Below, one piece after another: positions 12,001-24,060 of a DNA stretch of 64,000 nucleotides; position 1 is the first letter of the stretch, and the number at the start of each line of letters is the position of its first letter. Under the pieces are notes generated by a model that was not told the DNA's origin, made no database searches, and saw nothing but the letters and a program-made list of their open reading frames with translations. The stretch comes from Rallus limicola (Eukaryota > Chordata > Aves > Gruiformes > Rallidae), in the NCBI GenBank assembly GCA_022605955.1, contig JAKCOZ010000002.1, positions 64,708,783 to 64,772,782 on the forward strand, given 5' to 3'. Both the position numbers and the translations under genes were made by a program.

Positions 12001-12057
12001 ATGGCGGACTCCACGCAGAACGGGCCCATGCAAGGCGGCGCCGGCGGCGGAGCCGTG
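12001..12057 (+). CDS. TMEM33: TMEM33 coding exon 1
   Basis: Residues 1-19, a hydrophilic N-terminus with the Gly/Ala-rich run GGAGGGA at 12-18. It ends GCC GTG before the donor GTAAGG, phase 0. Confidence 0.94.
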
Positions 12058-15000
12058 GTAAGGAATGCTCTGCCGTGGCGGGGCAGCAGGCCGCGGGGCC
12101 TGCCCGGCTCCTGGCGGGGGGGTCCTGGGCCGGCCGCGGCGCTTCTTCGGTAGCGCGAGCGCCTCTTGTGCAGCGGGGGTGGGTGGGACCTGCTGGGGTT
12201 GCAGTATGGCGGGCTGGGCGCCCGGGCGCGGGCAGGGCGAAGCGGCTCTTTCACTTTCTGATTGAAAACGCGCTGTTGCTGTGCCGCCCTTGCACTTGTC
12301 TCCATCTAAGCTAGTTCCCTGCGGCAGCAGCTCTGCGTGTGCGGCTCTGTCGTGCGAGTAAGGAGTGATATACCATGGTCCTTGCGGGTTAGGTTAACTT
12401 CTGGTCATGTAAAAAGAGAGTAGGGAGGGAAAAGCAGCCGTTGAAATCTGGCTCAATTTGGAAAATTATTTCAGCCCTTTCAGGTGAGAGGAAGGTGACA
12501 CTTGCCTCTTCTCTTAGGCACTAAATAGCCAAAACTGTGTTGTGCTTCACTAGAGTCTTTTTGTACGGAGCTGTATCAGGGCTGAAGAGGGCTCTGGTGA
12601 AGGAGAGTGTAACAACAGGAGATGTGCTAGATTACTGTTAAAAACTACCCCCCCCCCTTTTTTTTTTTTTTCTGAGGCCAAGAATATGTAGGTCAAAACA
12701 ATGCTGCACTTCTAATGATGTAGTTATGCTAATTTCACGTAACTCCTTGTTTCCCCCCCGCCCTGCTGTAAGAATTGTGTAGGTTTAGCCCCAGGTGTGT
12801 GCAGTGAATTCTAAAAGGAGCCTTGAAGCAATAGACACAAAAGTCAGGTCTAAAAACCTTGCAGGATGCATTTTTGAAGCTGGCTATTTAGAGAGGGCGG
12901 CATGTGTAGAAAAGCTATACCTCCACAGAAGATTCTACCGCTGTATTTGGTTGTAATGTACAAAGGAGCCTTTTGATTCTGAGGGAAGCCTAGCTATTTT
13001 TGATCTGGTTAGTAACAGAGTATGAGTCAAGTATCACACAGAACAAAAAGATGCTCTTTGCTTCAAGCTATAATTTGATTCTATTCAAGGTTGGAGAAGG
13101 ACTTGCAATTTAATATAGAAGGGAAGAAATGTTCGTCGCATACCAACATTAAGATACCAACTTCTGTGGGGGTTGGGTTTTTTCTTTTCTTCTAATGTAG
13201 CAATTTCTGATGGCGAACAAGTTGGATACAGCAATGTGGATTTCCCGCTTGTTCACAGTCTACTGCTCAGCTTTGTTTGTCTTGCCTCTTCTAGGGTATG
13301 TATTGTAATATTGCAAAATACATTAAAAACTTAGAAAATAAGTGTTTCTTTTTGTAGTTATTTTTCATGTAAGGGTAAATTTCTGTTATTCAGCTTACTT
13401 GCTTTTTGTCAGAACACTTTACAGACCTTTTAGATTGGTTTTAAACTTTTTAGATGATTTTAGAAATTGTGTTGAGTAGTGGCAAATGTCTGTTCTTATG
13501 GGTAGTTATGGAGTAATGTATTGATTTAGTTTACCTTTGTTGCCCTCAGTAAGTCAATGTTAGTAGTTTTTGAGTTATATTTTGGTAATAGTCCTTCTGT
13601 ACGATAACAGAAATACTTCAGTATTGTGCAATTGTGATGCAATTCTCAAGGGTGAAAGACTTCTGAGCAGGGGCTTGGTTCATATGGTAACATCTCCTCT
13701 GATGATTTGCAGGTTGCATGAAGCAGCAAGCTTTTATCAGCGTGCCTTGCTGGCAAATGCTCTTACTAGTGCCCTCCGACTACACCAAAGGCTACCGCAC
13801 TTTCAGCTTAGCAGGGCATTTCTGGCCCAGGCTTTGCTGGAGGACAGCTGCCACTACCTGTTGTACTCTCTTATCTTTGTGAATTCCTACCCTGTTACAA
13901 GTATCCTTTACCTGTGTCATCTTGGCAATGATTTAAAATAGCTTAACAACTTCATTCTTTTCATCAGCTGTGCCGTGATTCAAAACCCTAGAATACATTT
14001 GCTATTCATAGAACATAACTATGTAAAATAGGAGAGGCTTACGTTGATTGATCCATATTCAGGTCAATCACCTCTATAACTAATGTGGTCCAGTCTCATG
14101 ACTACTTGGATTGTCTTTCCCTGAGAGTTCAGTGGGTTTCATGGCCAGCCTCAAGTAGTACTCCGAGAAGTCGGTGACTTTGATTTGTTGTCAGTACAAT
14201 ATTTATATACGACTCCTCACTGTAACTAGGATATATGTAGAAAGACAATCATTCAGTAGTAGCTTTTTTGGGTAAGATATTAAAAAGATAAAATCTGCAA
14301 AAAAGACTTACTGCTGTAGCTTGTCAGAGGCTACATGCAAGAATTGACTTTTCTTTGTGCCACTCTATATATGTATGGTTAATGTTCTGCTCTTAAAATG
14401 TCTCAGGCAGAGGAACGTGTATATGCTTGCTCTATAAAATATGAATGCCTGGCAACAAAGACACATCTTGTGTAGCATTGCTTAATAAAAGAATATTATG
14501 AGTATTTATATTTGATAGATTTTGAGGATAATCTCACGTGTGCCTCATGCAGAAAGAATGCTTTTCCTCAGAAATGCACTGATGTGTAATGGTGTATGCT
14601 GTGTGTTTATGCAGGTATGCAAAAGTACATTTTGAAGTTAATAGAAATGCATAGCAAAGAGGTGTAAGAAGCAAAAGGAAGAGCTATAAATATAGTTGTT
14701 AGACACATAGATGTCTTAATCTAGTATAGGTCATTTCAGTCAACCTCTTGCAAAGAGCCATTAAGCTGTGACTTCTATGTTTGCATAACATCATGGAGAA
14801 ATGAAGCACTTCTGCAGCTTATAATTTTCCTTATCGCTTGCTTCAGTGAGTATTTTTCCAGTTCTGCTGTTCTCTTTGCTTCATGCTGCCACATATACAA
14901 AGAAGGTTCTTGATGTAAGTATGATACAATGAATGCTGTTGGTATTCTTGGAGTTTGTAAACAGGTTTGAATTGCAGCTATGACTTCCTTTAGCTGCTCT

Positions 15001-18000
15001 GGAGGAGTCAAAAGTGAAATTTCAGTATGGAATCTTAACACAGGGAATATGAGAAAGTTTCTCTTGCTTTTTTTTGTTTGTTTTTCTGTTATGACTTGGT
15101 ATGTTTGAGGTCACACTATTTTTCTTCAAATGCTGTTCTTTGAAGGAAGTAAATGCTGTGTAACAGTTAAGGTGTCTTTTCAAGCTAAACAATATCCTGT
15201 GAAATTTAGTGTTCTGTTTTGGTAGTAAAATAACAAACTGCAGGGTGAGTTGCTAGCAAGCTAAATACTTGCCAGTTGGACTTGCTGATTGATCATAGAA
15301 TGGTGTCAGTTGGAAAGACCTACAAGATCATTGAGTTCAACCATGTATCCAGGCCTACTAGGTCCAACACTAGACCATGTCACCAAGTACAACATCTACT
15401 CTTCTTTTAAACACCTCCAGGGATGGTGACTCAACCGCTTCCCTGGGCAGCCTGTTCCAGTATCTAACAACCCTTTCAGTAGGAATGATAAACTGTCTTG
15501 TGCAGGTCAATGTTGCTCCAGTCTTTGGTGTTCCTAACTGGGCTATCTTGCTACCATAGATGCTTCATTCTAGTAAACAGAATAAGGCTGATGAGCATTT
15601 CTATGCAGTTGAACTGAAAATGGGTAGATGAGGGAATTGCACCTTCATGCTTTTAATTGAACTATATGTAATTATGTAATTCCAGACTTACGGTAGTTTT
15701 CTTTGGGCTACCAATCTCAACCTTTGAAGGATCTAGTCTTAAAATGCTGAAATGAGTTATAAATTATAGTTGTTTGTATTATGATTTCTTTGTGCTAGAC
15801 AAGATAGGTGTAACTTGCATGTTTTTTGTCCATCTCTTCCTTCTTTAAAGGCAAGAAGTTCAAATAGTCTACCCTTTCTCAGAAATCTTTTAGAGAAACT
15901 GAGTGCTAATCAACAGAACATTCTGAAGTTCATTGCTTGCAACGAAATATTCCTGATGCCAGCTACAGTTTTCATGCTCTTCAGGTAAGAACTGTCATAA
16001 ATATTTTAAAAGTTGGAAACTTCACTGCACAAGATGACTCTTTACAGTTGAGTGTTCTGTGGGTTGCAGATCTCAATCTTTCTGTTTCTGTCTGACCAGG
16101 ACTTGAATTTAGAGTTAAGTTTGATCCGTAAACTACTCAGGTTGGTGCATTGTGAAGTGAAAAAGCATTCTCCCTGATATAACTGAGCATCAAATGACTC
16201 TTTCTTTTCATAGTATGGGTGACATTGTGGGGTCAAATCAAAGTTTTTCAGGTTGGTAACTTGTGTTCTCCTGTGTTCAGTAGGCTTAATTTTGATTGGT
16301 GCAGTAGAATATTAAAATTGTCAGCTTCATTGAAGTGAAATCTGATTTCTGGCTACTGGATTATAGAAACTTAAGTGGCATGAAATTTCATTGTTCTAAA
16401 AGTGTGGAGGCAGGAGTAGGTTTTGTCCTCTTCTGTGTTACATCAGACCAATGACCCTTGTCCTTTTTTTTCTTTTTCTTTTTCTCTTTCTTTCTCCATT
16501 TAGTTTTGCCTGCTGTGCAGCCTGTGTAATTAATTCCAGGGATCTTGAGCATATGCCTGTTGGAATCCTACTGAATTCATAGCATAGTGACCTGCCAGTC
16601 AGTGAAGTTTGGGTCATTGCCTTTTAATATTTGGAGGGGAATAACGCCCCTTGTTCTATACAATTCATAGCACAGTAAGACCACTTGTCTTGAGTCTCTC
16701 AGGCAGTGGAAGGGAGGCTTAATTTTCTTGGAAGTTGATAGGATGCATAATTTGTCTTTTGACATGTCAGCCGAACACTTCAGTGCTTCGGCTCTGAAGA
16801 ATTCCATTGTGGCTGTTACACAAACTGACAGATATGCCTGGATCCAGTATCAGAAACATTCAAATGCTTTAAACCTGTCTTTAGAGAACTTTTTTCCTTT
16901 TTCTCTCATTATAGAGAATTTAGTATGTGAAGTATCGCTGCTTGATTAGTCATCTAGTACATACTGAAGCTTACAAAGTATCATATACTAAACTTTAAAC
17001 TAGTTAAATGGTTGAATGTAGCTTTTGTGAGAATTGGTTCTTAAGACTGTTTAAGCATGTTAAATTGCTTGTAAATACTTTACAGGTGCAAGATTTCATT
17101 TCCCCCTCCCCTCTTGTAGCACACCCTTCATGTTTTTATTTCTAGGTAAAGATGATGCTGATACTTGAAGGTGCTCCAGTTACTGGAATTGTCATGTTCA
17201 GCTTCAAACAGAGCTTTTTAATATTGTGCTACCTAAAGATGCTTCAGTCACTGAAATTACCCTTATGATATTTCTGTGCTTTGCCATGTATAACTTGAAT
17301 GCTACCTTTTCACAATTTTACAGGATAGTCATGCAACAAACAGTAGCTTTGTAAAGTACTAAAACCTAATTTTGGTGTAAACAGAATAGTCTGATGCCAG
17401 TTTGGCATTGATATCTTGATGTATCTAAAACAGTTGCCAGTATGCTTTGAGAAGTTTTGCAAAAGATACTAGAAATATGGTCCTGACTTTTGAAGTGCTA
17501 TGATTAGAGCTGAAGAAACTCACTGTGACTGGACTATTTATGTCAGCCAATTTCTGTGCTTGACCAGCAAGCTTTGTCTTAATACTGAACAGGTGCTTGC
17601 CACTTCAGTGATTCTTTGCCTGCCACCAGAAGTAAGGGATATAAAGCGCTGTTCTTGAAGTTTTTAACTGCTTCATTGAGCAGTTTTATTCTATGAGTTT
17701 CAGCTTTCCTAAATGTATGTCTATGTAATCTCTTGTCAGATCTAGATTTTCTGAACCAGTGTGACCCCAATCTAGTAGCTCTTTTTGTGCCCAAGTAGTT
17801 TGATTGCTTTTATTAGTCTTTTTTCCCCCCATTGGTATTAAGCTCTACTTCTCTCTTCTCTTTCAGTGGGCAAGGGAGTCTGCTCCAGCCATTCATTTAC
17901 TACAGGTTTCTTACATTGCGGTACTCCTCTCGGCGAAATCCATACTGTCGGTAAGCACCACACTGACTTCAGGAGTTGGTGTTTAACTGGGTAGTGTGTA

Positions 18001-19411
18001 GGCATTCAGAAACTTCTCATTCTGAAATGAGTGCATAACTCATAATATGAAATCTGTGAATGGTAACTGTAGAATGTGGTATAAATTTGCAAACAGTAAT
18101 TGTAGAGTGTGGTATGTACCTGGATGCTAACAAAGAACAGTTGGTTCAAGGTTACATTTATTTCATGTAACTACACTTTTCTGAAATGTATCCTTGAATG
18201 GGAGCTTTCAGAATGTACTTGTGTAGTTAAAACTACACTTTGGGAGAAGAAATTATTTTAATGTTCTGCAACCATTTACCAGAAAGATACCCTTATTTAA
18301 GATCTATATGTGAACAGGCACTTTGTGTAATGTCAGAAAAAAACCTGTAGATGATCTTAAATATTACCTCCTTTAGTTAAATTAACGAGTCAGGTTATTT
18401 ATAATTGAAGTAAAGCCTTATTGATTTTGTGTGAAAGTTGGTCAAGTCAATACTATTGCTTTAAACTTAAATCTGTAAATATTTCTATGATGATTTGCTT
18501 AGGTCACTGCTTTTTCAGAACTCTTCTTACGACAAGCGTTGCATAGCATAGGATTTTTATGAGTATACTTTCCAGTCTGATCGCTACTCGATTAGAAAAT
18601 GGTTTACTAAAGTACCAAAGAAGTGGCTTTTGCTACCATGGTGTGCAAAGACAGGTCTGAGAATAATCAACTGAATTACCTCCTATTCCCTATTGTTGTA
18701 AGAAATAATTGTTTCATCTTAGTACATTTTTTTTAAACAAACAAAAGAAAGAAATCTATGAAAATTTACTACTCTTATATCTGAAAACACTTAATTTGTG
18801 TAATAAAACTAACTTTGAGTAGAACTAGTTTATTCAAGATGTTCTGCTGGCGTTTATGTAGTTTTAAGGGAAACTTACGTTGCGAGCTTTATTCTCATGT
18901 CTGTCTTGTATTAGTGGTTTCTACGGTGCAGGATTCTTGGGAGATGCAGTGCAAACTCACAGTGACTTCCTGACTCCTTAACAATACTTTTGATAAAAGA
19001 TTACTTTTTTATAATAGCATGCCTTTTTCTTTTTTTTTTCTTTTTTTTTTCCCTCTCCTGTATCTCTCTGTCCTCAGCTGTAAGTTGCTGGACTAAAGTT
19101 AATTAAAATGCTAGTGTTTAAAGGACAAGAATTTTGAAACTCTTGCTAGATACAGCAATACTGAGTTGATCTAACTAGTGTGTGTGGGGTGTGGAAAACT
19201 GAATGAAAAATATGGATTTAGATGATACTTCTGATAAATGCTATAGGATTTAAAATCTCTATTTTTTTTTTTTTTTTGCAGGACTCTCTTCACTGAGCTG
19301 AGGATTGTTGTTGAACATTTAATAATGAAGCCCTCGTGCCCTGTTTTTGTAAGAAGACTATGCCTCAGCAGCATTTCCTTTATAAGCAGATTGGCACCAA
19401 CTGTTGCATAG
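12001..19411 (+). CDS. TMEM33: TMEM33, transmembrane protein 33 (7 coding exons)
   Basis: Polytopic membrane protein of the ER and nuclear envelope; in vertebrates it binds reticulons and modulates PERK and IRE1 arms of the unfolded protein response. Coding exons: 12001-12057, 13201-13295, 13713-13900, 14847-14914, 15851-15984, 17867-17950, 19282-19411. They sum to 756 nt, giving 251 residues plus TAG; the human protein has 247. All introns are GT-AG and all phases join. The start has a strong Kozak context (ACC ATG G). Hydrophobic segments lie near residues 36-52, 100-127 and 160-180. Conserved blocks include LDTAMW (27-32), [20 protein letters not shown] (92-111) and [15 protein letters not shown] (156-170). 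The N-terminus carries a Gly-rich stretch that makes it slightly longer than the human one. The Pom33/TMEM33 family assignment is secure; function is from the family. Confidence 0.97.
12058..13200 (+). other. TMEM33: TMEM33 intron 1
   Basis: The first 300 bases remain CpG-rich. A C10-T14 homopolymer pair lies at 12648-12671. The intron ends in a T-rich tract and TAG before the codon for Gln20. No embedded gene was seen. Confidence 0.85.
13201..13295 (+). CDS. TMEM33: TMEM33 coding exon 2
   Basis: Residues 20-51, including [19 protein letters not shown] and most of the first hydrophobic segment. The codon for Gly51 is split GG|G over the next junction; donor GTATGT. Confidence 0.96.
13713..13900 (+). 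CDS. TMEM33: TMEM33 coding exon 3
   Basis: Residues 51-114, the family's most conserved block ([18 protein letters not shown], then [20 protein letters not shown]). It begins after TTGCAG and ends in phase 1 (A|TG of Met114) before GTATCC. An open frame running on past 13900 to 13941 is intron read-through. Confidence 0.96.
13901..14846 (+). other. TMEM33: TMEM33 intron 3
   Basis: AT-rich intron with no repeat or RNA gene recognised; it ends with a pyrimidine-poor but acceptable acceptor CTTCAG. Confidence 0.8.
14847..14914 (+). CDS. TMEM33: TMEM33 coding exon 4
   Basis: Residues 114-136, [19 protein letters not shown], the end of the second hydrophobic segment and a basic loop. Phase 0 exit before GTAAGT. 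An 88-codon frame on the opposite strand (14775-15041) overlaps it and is a shadow. Confidence 0.95.
15292..15500 (-). mobile_element. CR1 LINE 3' end in TMEM33 intron 4
   Basis: Reads ATCATAGAATGG, TTGGAAAGACC, AAGATCATTGAGTTCAACC, then AAACACCTCCAGGGATGGTG, CTTCCCTGGGCAGCCTGTTC and CAACCCTTTCAGTA. This is the reverse complement of a CR1 3' end, so the element points to the minus strand. It is a 5'-truncated copy, as is normal for CR1, with a fading boundary near 15500. Confidence 0.88.
15851..15984 (+). CDS. TMEM33: TMEM33 coding exon 5
   Basis: Residues 137-181, a hydrophilic linker [17 protein letters not shown] followed by the hydrophobic segment [19 protein letters not shown]. Exit phase 2 (AG|T, Ser181) before GTAAGA. 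Confidence 0.96.
15985..17866 (+). other. TMEM33: TMEM33 intron 5
   Basis: The largest intron of the gene (1.88 kb). A T/CT-rich tract lies at about 16461-16500. Frames at 16577-16807 and 16728-16949 have no recognised content. It ends with a good pyrimidine tract and TTTCAG. Confidence 0.8.
17867..17950 (+). CDS. TMEM33: TMEM33 coding exon 6
   Basis: Residues 181-209, [20 protein letters not shown] then SRRNPYC, an aromatic and basic cytosolic-type segment. Exit phase 2 (CG|G, Arg209) before GTAAGC. Confidence 0.96.
17951..19281 (+). other. TMEM33: TMEM33 intron 6
   Basis: AT-rich. A pair of diverged 19-bp direct repeats (18063-18081 and 18096-18114) lies near the start, a T/C-rich tract at 19026-19055, and a run of about 17 T directly before the terminal CAG. 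Confidence 0.8.
19282..19411 (+). CDS. TMEM33: TMEM33 coding exon 7 and stop
   Basis: Residues 209-251, with TLFNELRI-like [12 protein letters not shown], then [19 protein letters not shown] and the C-terminus RLAPTVA, ending at TAG 19409-19411. It matches the family's C-terminal end. Confidence 0.96.
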
Positions 19412-22400
19412 CCAGATTTCAGGCATTTGTGTTTTGTGAACATTATGAGCAGCTGGCACTTCTGCTGATGATTATAAATTCCTGGTTTTACACTGATCTC
19501 ACTCCAGGCTGTATAAAAATGTGTATATGCTTTTCTTGGAGATAATATGAAATATAGCATATCAAAAGCAAGTCATGGAAACTTAAAATTACTGTGCTCT
19601 CTTTCTAATCAGCAGGAAAAAAATAGCAGCATCCTGTTTAAAACATACTCAGTCATACAGAATCATTTGGTGGTTGTTTTTAATCAATGATTGTTTGAGG
19701 TTGATTAAAACTAAGAAGTCTGTGCTCAGTAGATTTATGTTAGTTGGACCTATAGCTACTGTAGGATGGCTCCTGTGGATAGCAGGATACACATACCTAT
19801 GCAGTACACTTCGGACAGTATTCTTCTGCTTACTAAATGTTTCTGTAGAACCATTTTGTCTAAATTACTATATGCAATTTAAAAATATGTCCCAATTTGA
19901 ATTTAACAAAAGAGATTAAAATCTATTAAGTTGACATGGTTAATACATTTTCGGAAGGAGAGGCTGTTCTTACTAATATTATTTAAAAAGAGCTTTCCAA
20001 GTTTCTACCTTTTGACATAGTCTTGTGTTATTGGAAGAAATATCAGGAAAATTCTCTGCAGTTACCTTGTCGTAACAAGATGCTTTAACAAGCCAAATTG
20101 CTGACCTGTAGGCCTTTCAGACAAAGATGGAATGCTTAAACTTTTAACCATCTCTTAAGTGAACTAATCAATGTAAACAAAGTAACTTTTGCAGAATCAC
20201 TGCAGATTTGTTCTTGTGTCTACACAAATGTAAGACTGTAGTAATTCAGTCATGTCAGCTTTTTAGGAAATTAATCTGTAGCTAGCTCTATATAAATTGT
20301 TCTTCCAGTTTCTGAGTCTCTCATTGTGATGGGAAATTTGCATAAAGGATTGCACCTGTTTAGGCAGTTTTTGAAACAAATAGCTGTAGGATTTCTTTGG
20401 CATGAATCCATCTGATGACTGATGTGAAGCCAGTGTCATGATTACAGCAGTGAATATTGAGTTGAGTGCTGATTACGCATTCACCCGGCAGCTGAAAGGT
20501 AGGTCGTGGAGAAAGACTATCATCTGCCTGAACACAACTTCTTTCTGTAAATTCAAGGCGAAGTATTTGCCTGTACTTCTGTAGTTAGTGTTACTATTCT
20601 AATTGCATAAAGTTAAATGGATTTCATTGGCCTTTTGCAAACTTCTGTAGCACTGTATTTAAATATTCTTCCTTGGTCAGAGAAACCTGATGTGAAACAC
20701 TCTTGAAGGAAATATTTTCCTGAAACTATTGAGTTATCTTGTTTGTGATGTAGATATAATTCAGACTTTCCAGTTGCATTAGTTTGTTAGATCAGAGCCA
20801 TGTATTTATAAACTTAATTTTATGCTCAACCTCTTGGCACTGATGAACCAGTTGGTAATTTCATCTAATACTCTTTGACTATTTGTCTTGCTCTCTGAAC
20901 ATGATTAGCTATTTATAGAACACTTGCACACTGCAGAAGCAACTGCATGCAGTAATGCTCTACAGCTGCTAATGACTTGCAATGAGATTCACTATATGTA
21001 TATCCTGTAATTCGAGGATTTTATAAAAAACTAGAATTTTTACTGCAATAAAAGGAGTGTTAAATGTAATCTGTTAGGCTCTTCAAGCTTATTTCCTTTC
21101 TAACAGAACATACTGATGCTTGAACCTGGAAGTTGAGCAGAATGCTGTCCTGTGTGTATGTGTGCATGTTCCTATGTTCCCACTGCTGCTTCTGAATTGT
21201 GTGTTTCTAAATTAAAGGGAATTTTTGTCTTGTAAATTGCAAAAAACGTAACCTTTTTCTTCAAAACTTAACCCAAGAATAAGTACTGCAACAACAGTAT
21301 CAAATTGGAACAGAAATCTAGATGTGCTTATCCCCATTTAAATTCTCAGCCCTGTTCTATGCCCTCTTTCATGTGACATGGTATATATTTTTCAAGTGAT
21401 GACAGCAGACTCTGTTCAGGTCTTCACACCACTGTGATTTGAAAATTAATTGGGTCACCTAAGTTGATCCCCTGTACTGGGAACAGAAGGCGAATAATTA
21501 CTTCCATAATTAGTGTAAGCAAAATAACATGTTACTTCTGAGAAAATGTTTGTTGTCTAAAACTGCTATTATGGGTACAGTCTACTGTTCCTTTAATTGT
21601 ATGCTGTTATTAAGTTGGAGAGGAGCCTAAATTGGATCTCATGTGTTACACCTGTAACAAACATGCAAAATCTTGAGATCCAGCTATGTAAATGGATGAG
21701 GAAGATGAAAGGAAGTGAATGAGATTTCAGTAAGTAGCGTGGAAATACAGTGCCATGAAGTAGAGCTTATATATGCAAATACCAGGTTTCTTGTTAACTC
21801 TATTAAGTCTTAAAAATGTATCAAGAAGAAGAATATCTTATATGGGATTTGATTTGGGTAGTGGTATAGCCTTAGCTTTGCAAGGAGTTGCTTGACAAAG
21901 GAGGCCTGGATTTTATTGTCACCTGGTAAAACTTAGCCCTCTGATGTGCCAAGAAAACGTGCAACAATTGGGTAAGAAAAATTTCCACGCAAAATAAATC
22001 AGGCGACTGACCTGCACCCTGCATCAACTTTTTTATTAAAGCTTTTAGGCTGCTAAAGTGGTAACACCAGGTTTCCTCAATGGTGGCAAGAGCATTCTGT
22101 CCTGTGCCTGCTTCCTTACTACAGTTTGTGGCTGCCCAAATGTGAAGCAGAAGAGTTTCTGTCCTACAGAGAGGACCAATCTGCCTAATGTAGCTGTTTC
22201 CAGTGGTGTAAATAATACGGGTTGCTGTTTTTATCTCAGCTTTAAGTTACTGCTGTTGCATACATTCAGTGGGTCGACCTGCCCCTTGCTCTGCACAAGC
22301 TTGCTGTAGAAGTGATGCTCCAGCATAAGACTTATCTGTTCTCACCTGTAGATAAATAAAGCATCAGGACCCAGTCATGTTTGTTGGAGTAGCTAATGCC

Positions 22401-24060
22401 AGTTGGGATTTCTTACACACGAAGTAACTCACTAATGCATCTATCCTTTCCTTTGTTGTCCTACTTAATACTTTCATTGTTACTTTTGTGCTGTCAGTTT
22501 CATATTTTGCTCCCTTCTTTGTGTGTTCAAGGGGTGCAATATCTCTTAAATACCGAGTTACACAGTTTAAGGATTTTTTAAAATATATTCATGAGCCACT
22601 ATTTGTTCCAGCTGTTTTTGAGCTGTGAACTATGTGATTGATAGTACTGTCCAAGCAAATAAAGTAGCTGCTTATTTTGTACAGTCTGTGTTGGACCTTT
22701 TTATTGTTGGGCACCTGTGTTGCAACATTTGCTGTACAGATTCCTTGTTAATTAAGGAAGTACAGTTCTCACCCATTTCACAGACAAGGATCTTGAGGCA
22801 TGGAAAGAAAGAACAGTCATTTGAAGTGATGTAAGAGCTCTGGCAGAGCAGGGAAAAGGTTAAAAAATTTGGATAGGCATCCAGGGGGAACTGATAGGTG
22901 TGTTTTTTTGTTGTTCCTATGCTGTATATAACTTCTTGGTCCTGTTTTCAAAATGATACTAACTGCTGCTTAAACAGTTTCAAAATTAACTGTACCTTAG
23001 GGTGCTCAGATTAAGGGTAGACCTTTGAGCTAGAACAGCATGTTCTTTTAAAGTGGTACCAAAAATTGATTCCCACTGTGGAGAGCTGGGGATGGCCCCT
23101 GGTATCCTCATCTTTCTGATGAGGAAAAGTAACAAGTTTGCAAGCACTTAGGTGCAGAATGTTAATAGGGTATGCTGATCTGCTGTAATTATGTACGTAG
23201 TTTTTAATTGCTACAGTGCAAGTATTTGCAGTTAGGCTATATATACTGAAATTGGTTTGCGTATCTTTGCATTGTAACTTAATGTGCTATAATTTCCTTA
23301 AAATCACAGGAAGAGTTGGGCTTTGCTGTTTTAAATTGTCACTTAAGGATAGAACCTTAAGCAGTCCTTTTTTTTTTTTTCTTCAAAGATGCATTATTAT
23401 TATGGATAATGTAATTGAATTTAATCTGAAATGTGGATTCAGAAATATACTTTTTCATAAAATATCAGCATTACTTATTAACTCTTCTGCAAAATCTAGC
23501 TCTGTAATAATAGCAGATATTGTGCAGGTTGAGGGAGTTTCATTGCTTAGTTCTGTGCCATCCAGATGGTACAAACTTCTAAAATGAATTGAAAAATTCA
23601 TCTTTTACTTGTATTCAAGGACTGAGGCACAAAATGCTAATGTAAGGGCTCAGAGGGGAAATATAGTTCTCCTGCATATTTGAGAAAATGTGAAGCCCTT
23701 TCAAGAAAATCTAATAAACATAATAATCACAGGCTGCTGACACTAAGGAAAAAGCACCTCATTCGCTCTTTCTTTTATGCAGCGATTTACTGGTCCCTAC
23801 TGATTTTCAAATTGGATCACTGCAGTAAATTATCCATGCCAGTACCTGTGAAAGAAAGCACTGGGATCCATATTTGTTTAGTGCTGTGCTTAAATCAGCA
23901 GGAATGATAAATTTGATGGTATGAAATTGGAAGTATCAAGGGCTTTTCTCAGTGAATGAGCAAGTATCTCCATTTGTAATTTATTGCGACCCTTTTTCAC
24001 TGTATGTGCTTTGTATGTCAAATATGTATTTTGAAACAAATTAAATTGTTTTCTGTATTG
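19412..24060 (+). other. TMEM33: Probable TMEM33 3' UTR and downstream flank
   Basis: No further coding exon is seen after the stop. Candidate poly(A) signals on the plus strand are AATAAA at 21047-21052, 22355-22360 and 22658-22663 (the last followed by GT-rich sequence) and ATTAAA at 24040-24045. Long alternative 3' UTRs are known for mammalian TMEM33, so several ends may be used; the real end cannot be fixed from sequence alone. Short open frames here carry no recognised domain. Confidence 0.5.
22658..22663 (+). terminator. TMEM33: Candidate TMEM33 poly(A) signal
   Basis: AATAAA followed within about 30 bases by a T/GT-rich region (TTTTGTACAGTCTGTGTTGG), the usual layout of a cleavage site. 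Other hexamers nearby are equally canonical, so the choice is tentative. Confidence 0.3.

Larger units (their letters stand above)
11500..12370 (+). promoter_or_regulatory. TMEM33: CpG-island promoter of TMEM33
   Basis: An abrupt change from AT-rich to GC-rich sequence with many CpG dinucleotides, covering the first coding exon. It is TATA-less as far as can be seen. Three TGACGT half-sites (CREB/ATF type) lie within 83 bp: 11762-11767 (+), 11786-11791 (reads ACGTCA, so minus), and 11839-11844 (+). A GC-rich pentamer microsatellite sits at 11632-11670. Long open frames on both strands here (for example 11511-12305 minus) are by-products of high GC content. Confidence 0.85.

Noticed and set aside
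11511..12305. 264-codon minus-strand open frame over the TMEM33 promoter
   Set aside because: It lies wholly in the CpG island, is extremely Arg/Pro/Ala-rich, and covers the antisense of the first TMEM33 exon. High GC content removes stop codons; no domain is recognisable.
11619..12314. 231-codon plus-strand open frame across the TMEM33 start
   Set aside because: It is in a different frame from TMEM33 exon 1 and runs through the splice donor; composition artefact.
14775..15041. 88-codon minus-strand frame
   Set aside because: Antisense shadow of TMEM33 exon 4 plus intron sequence.
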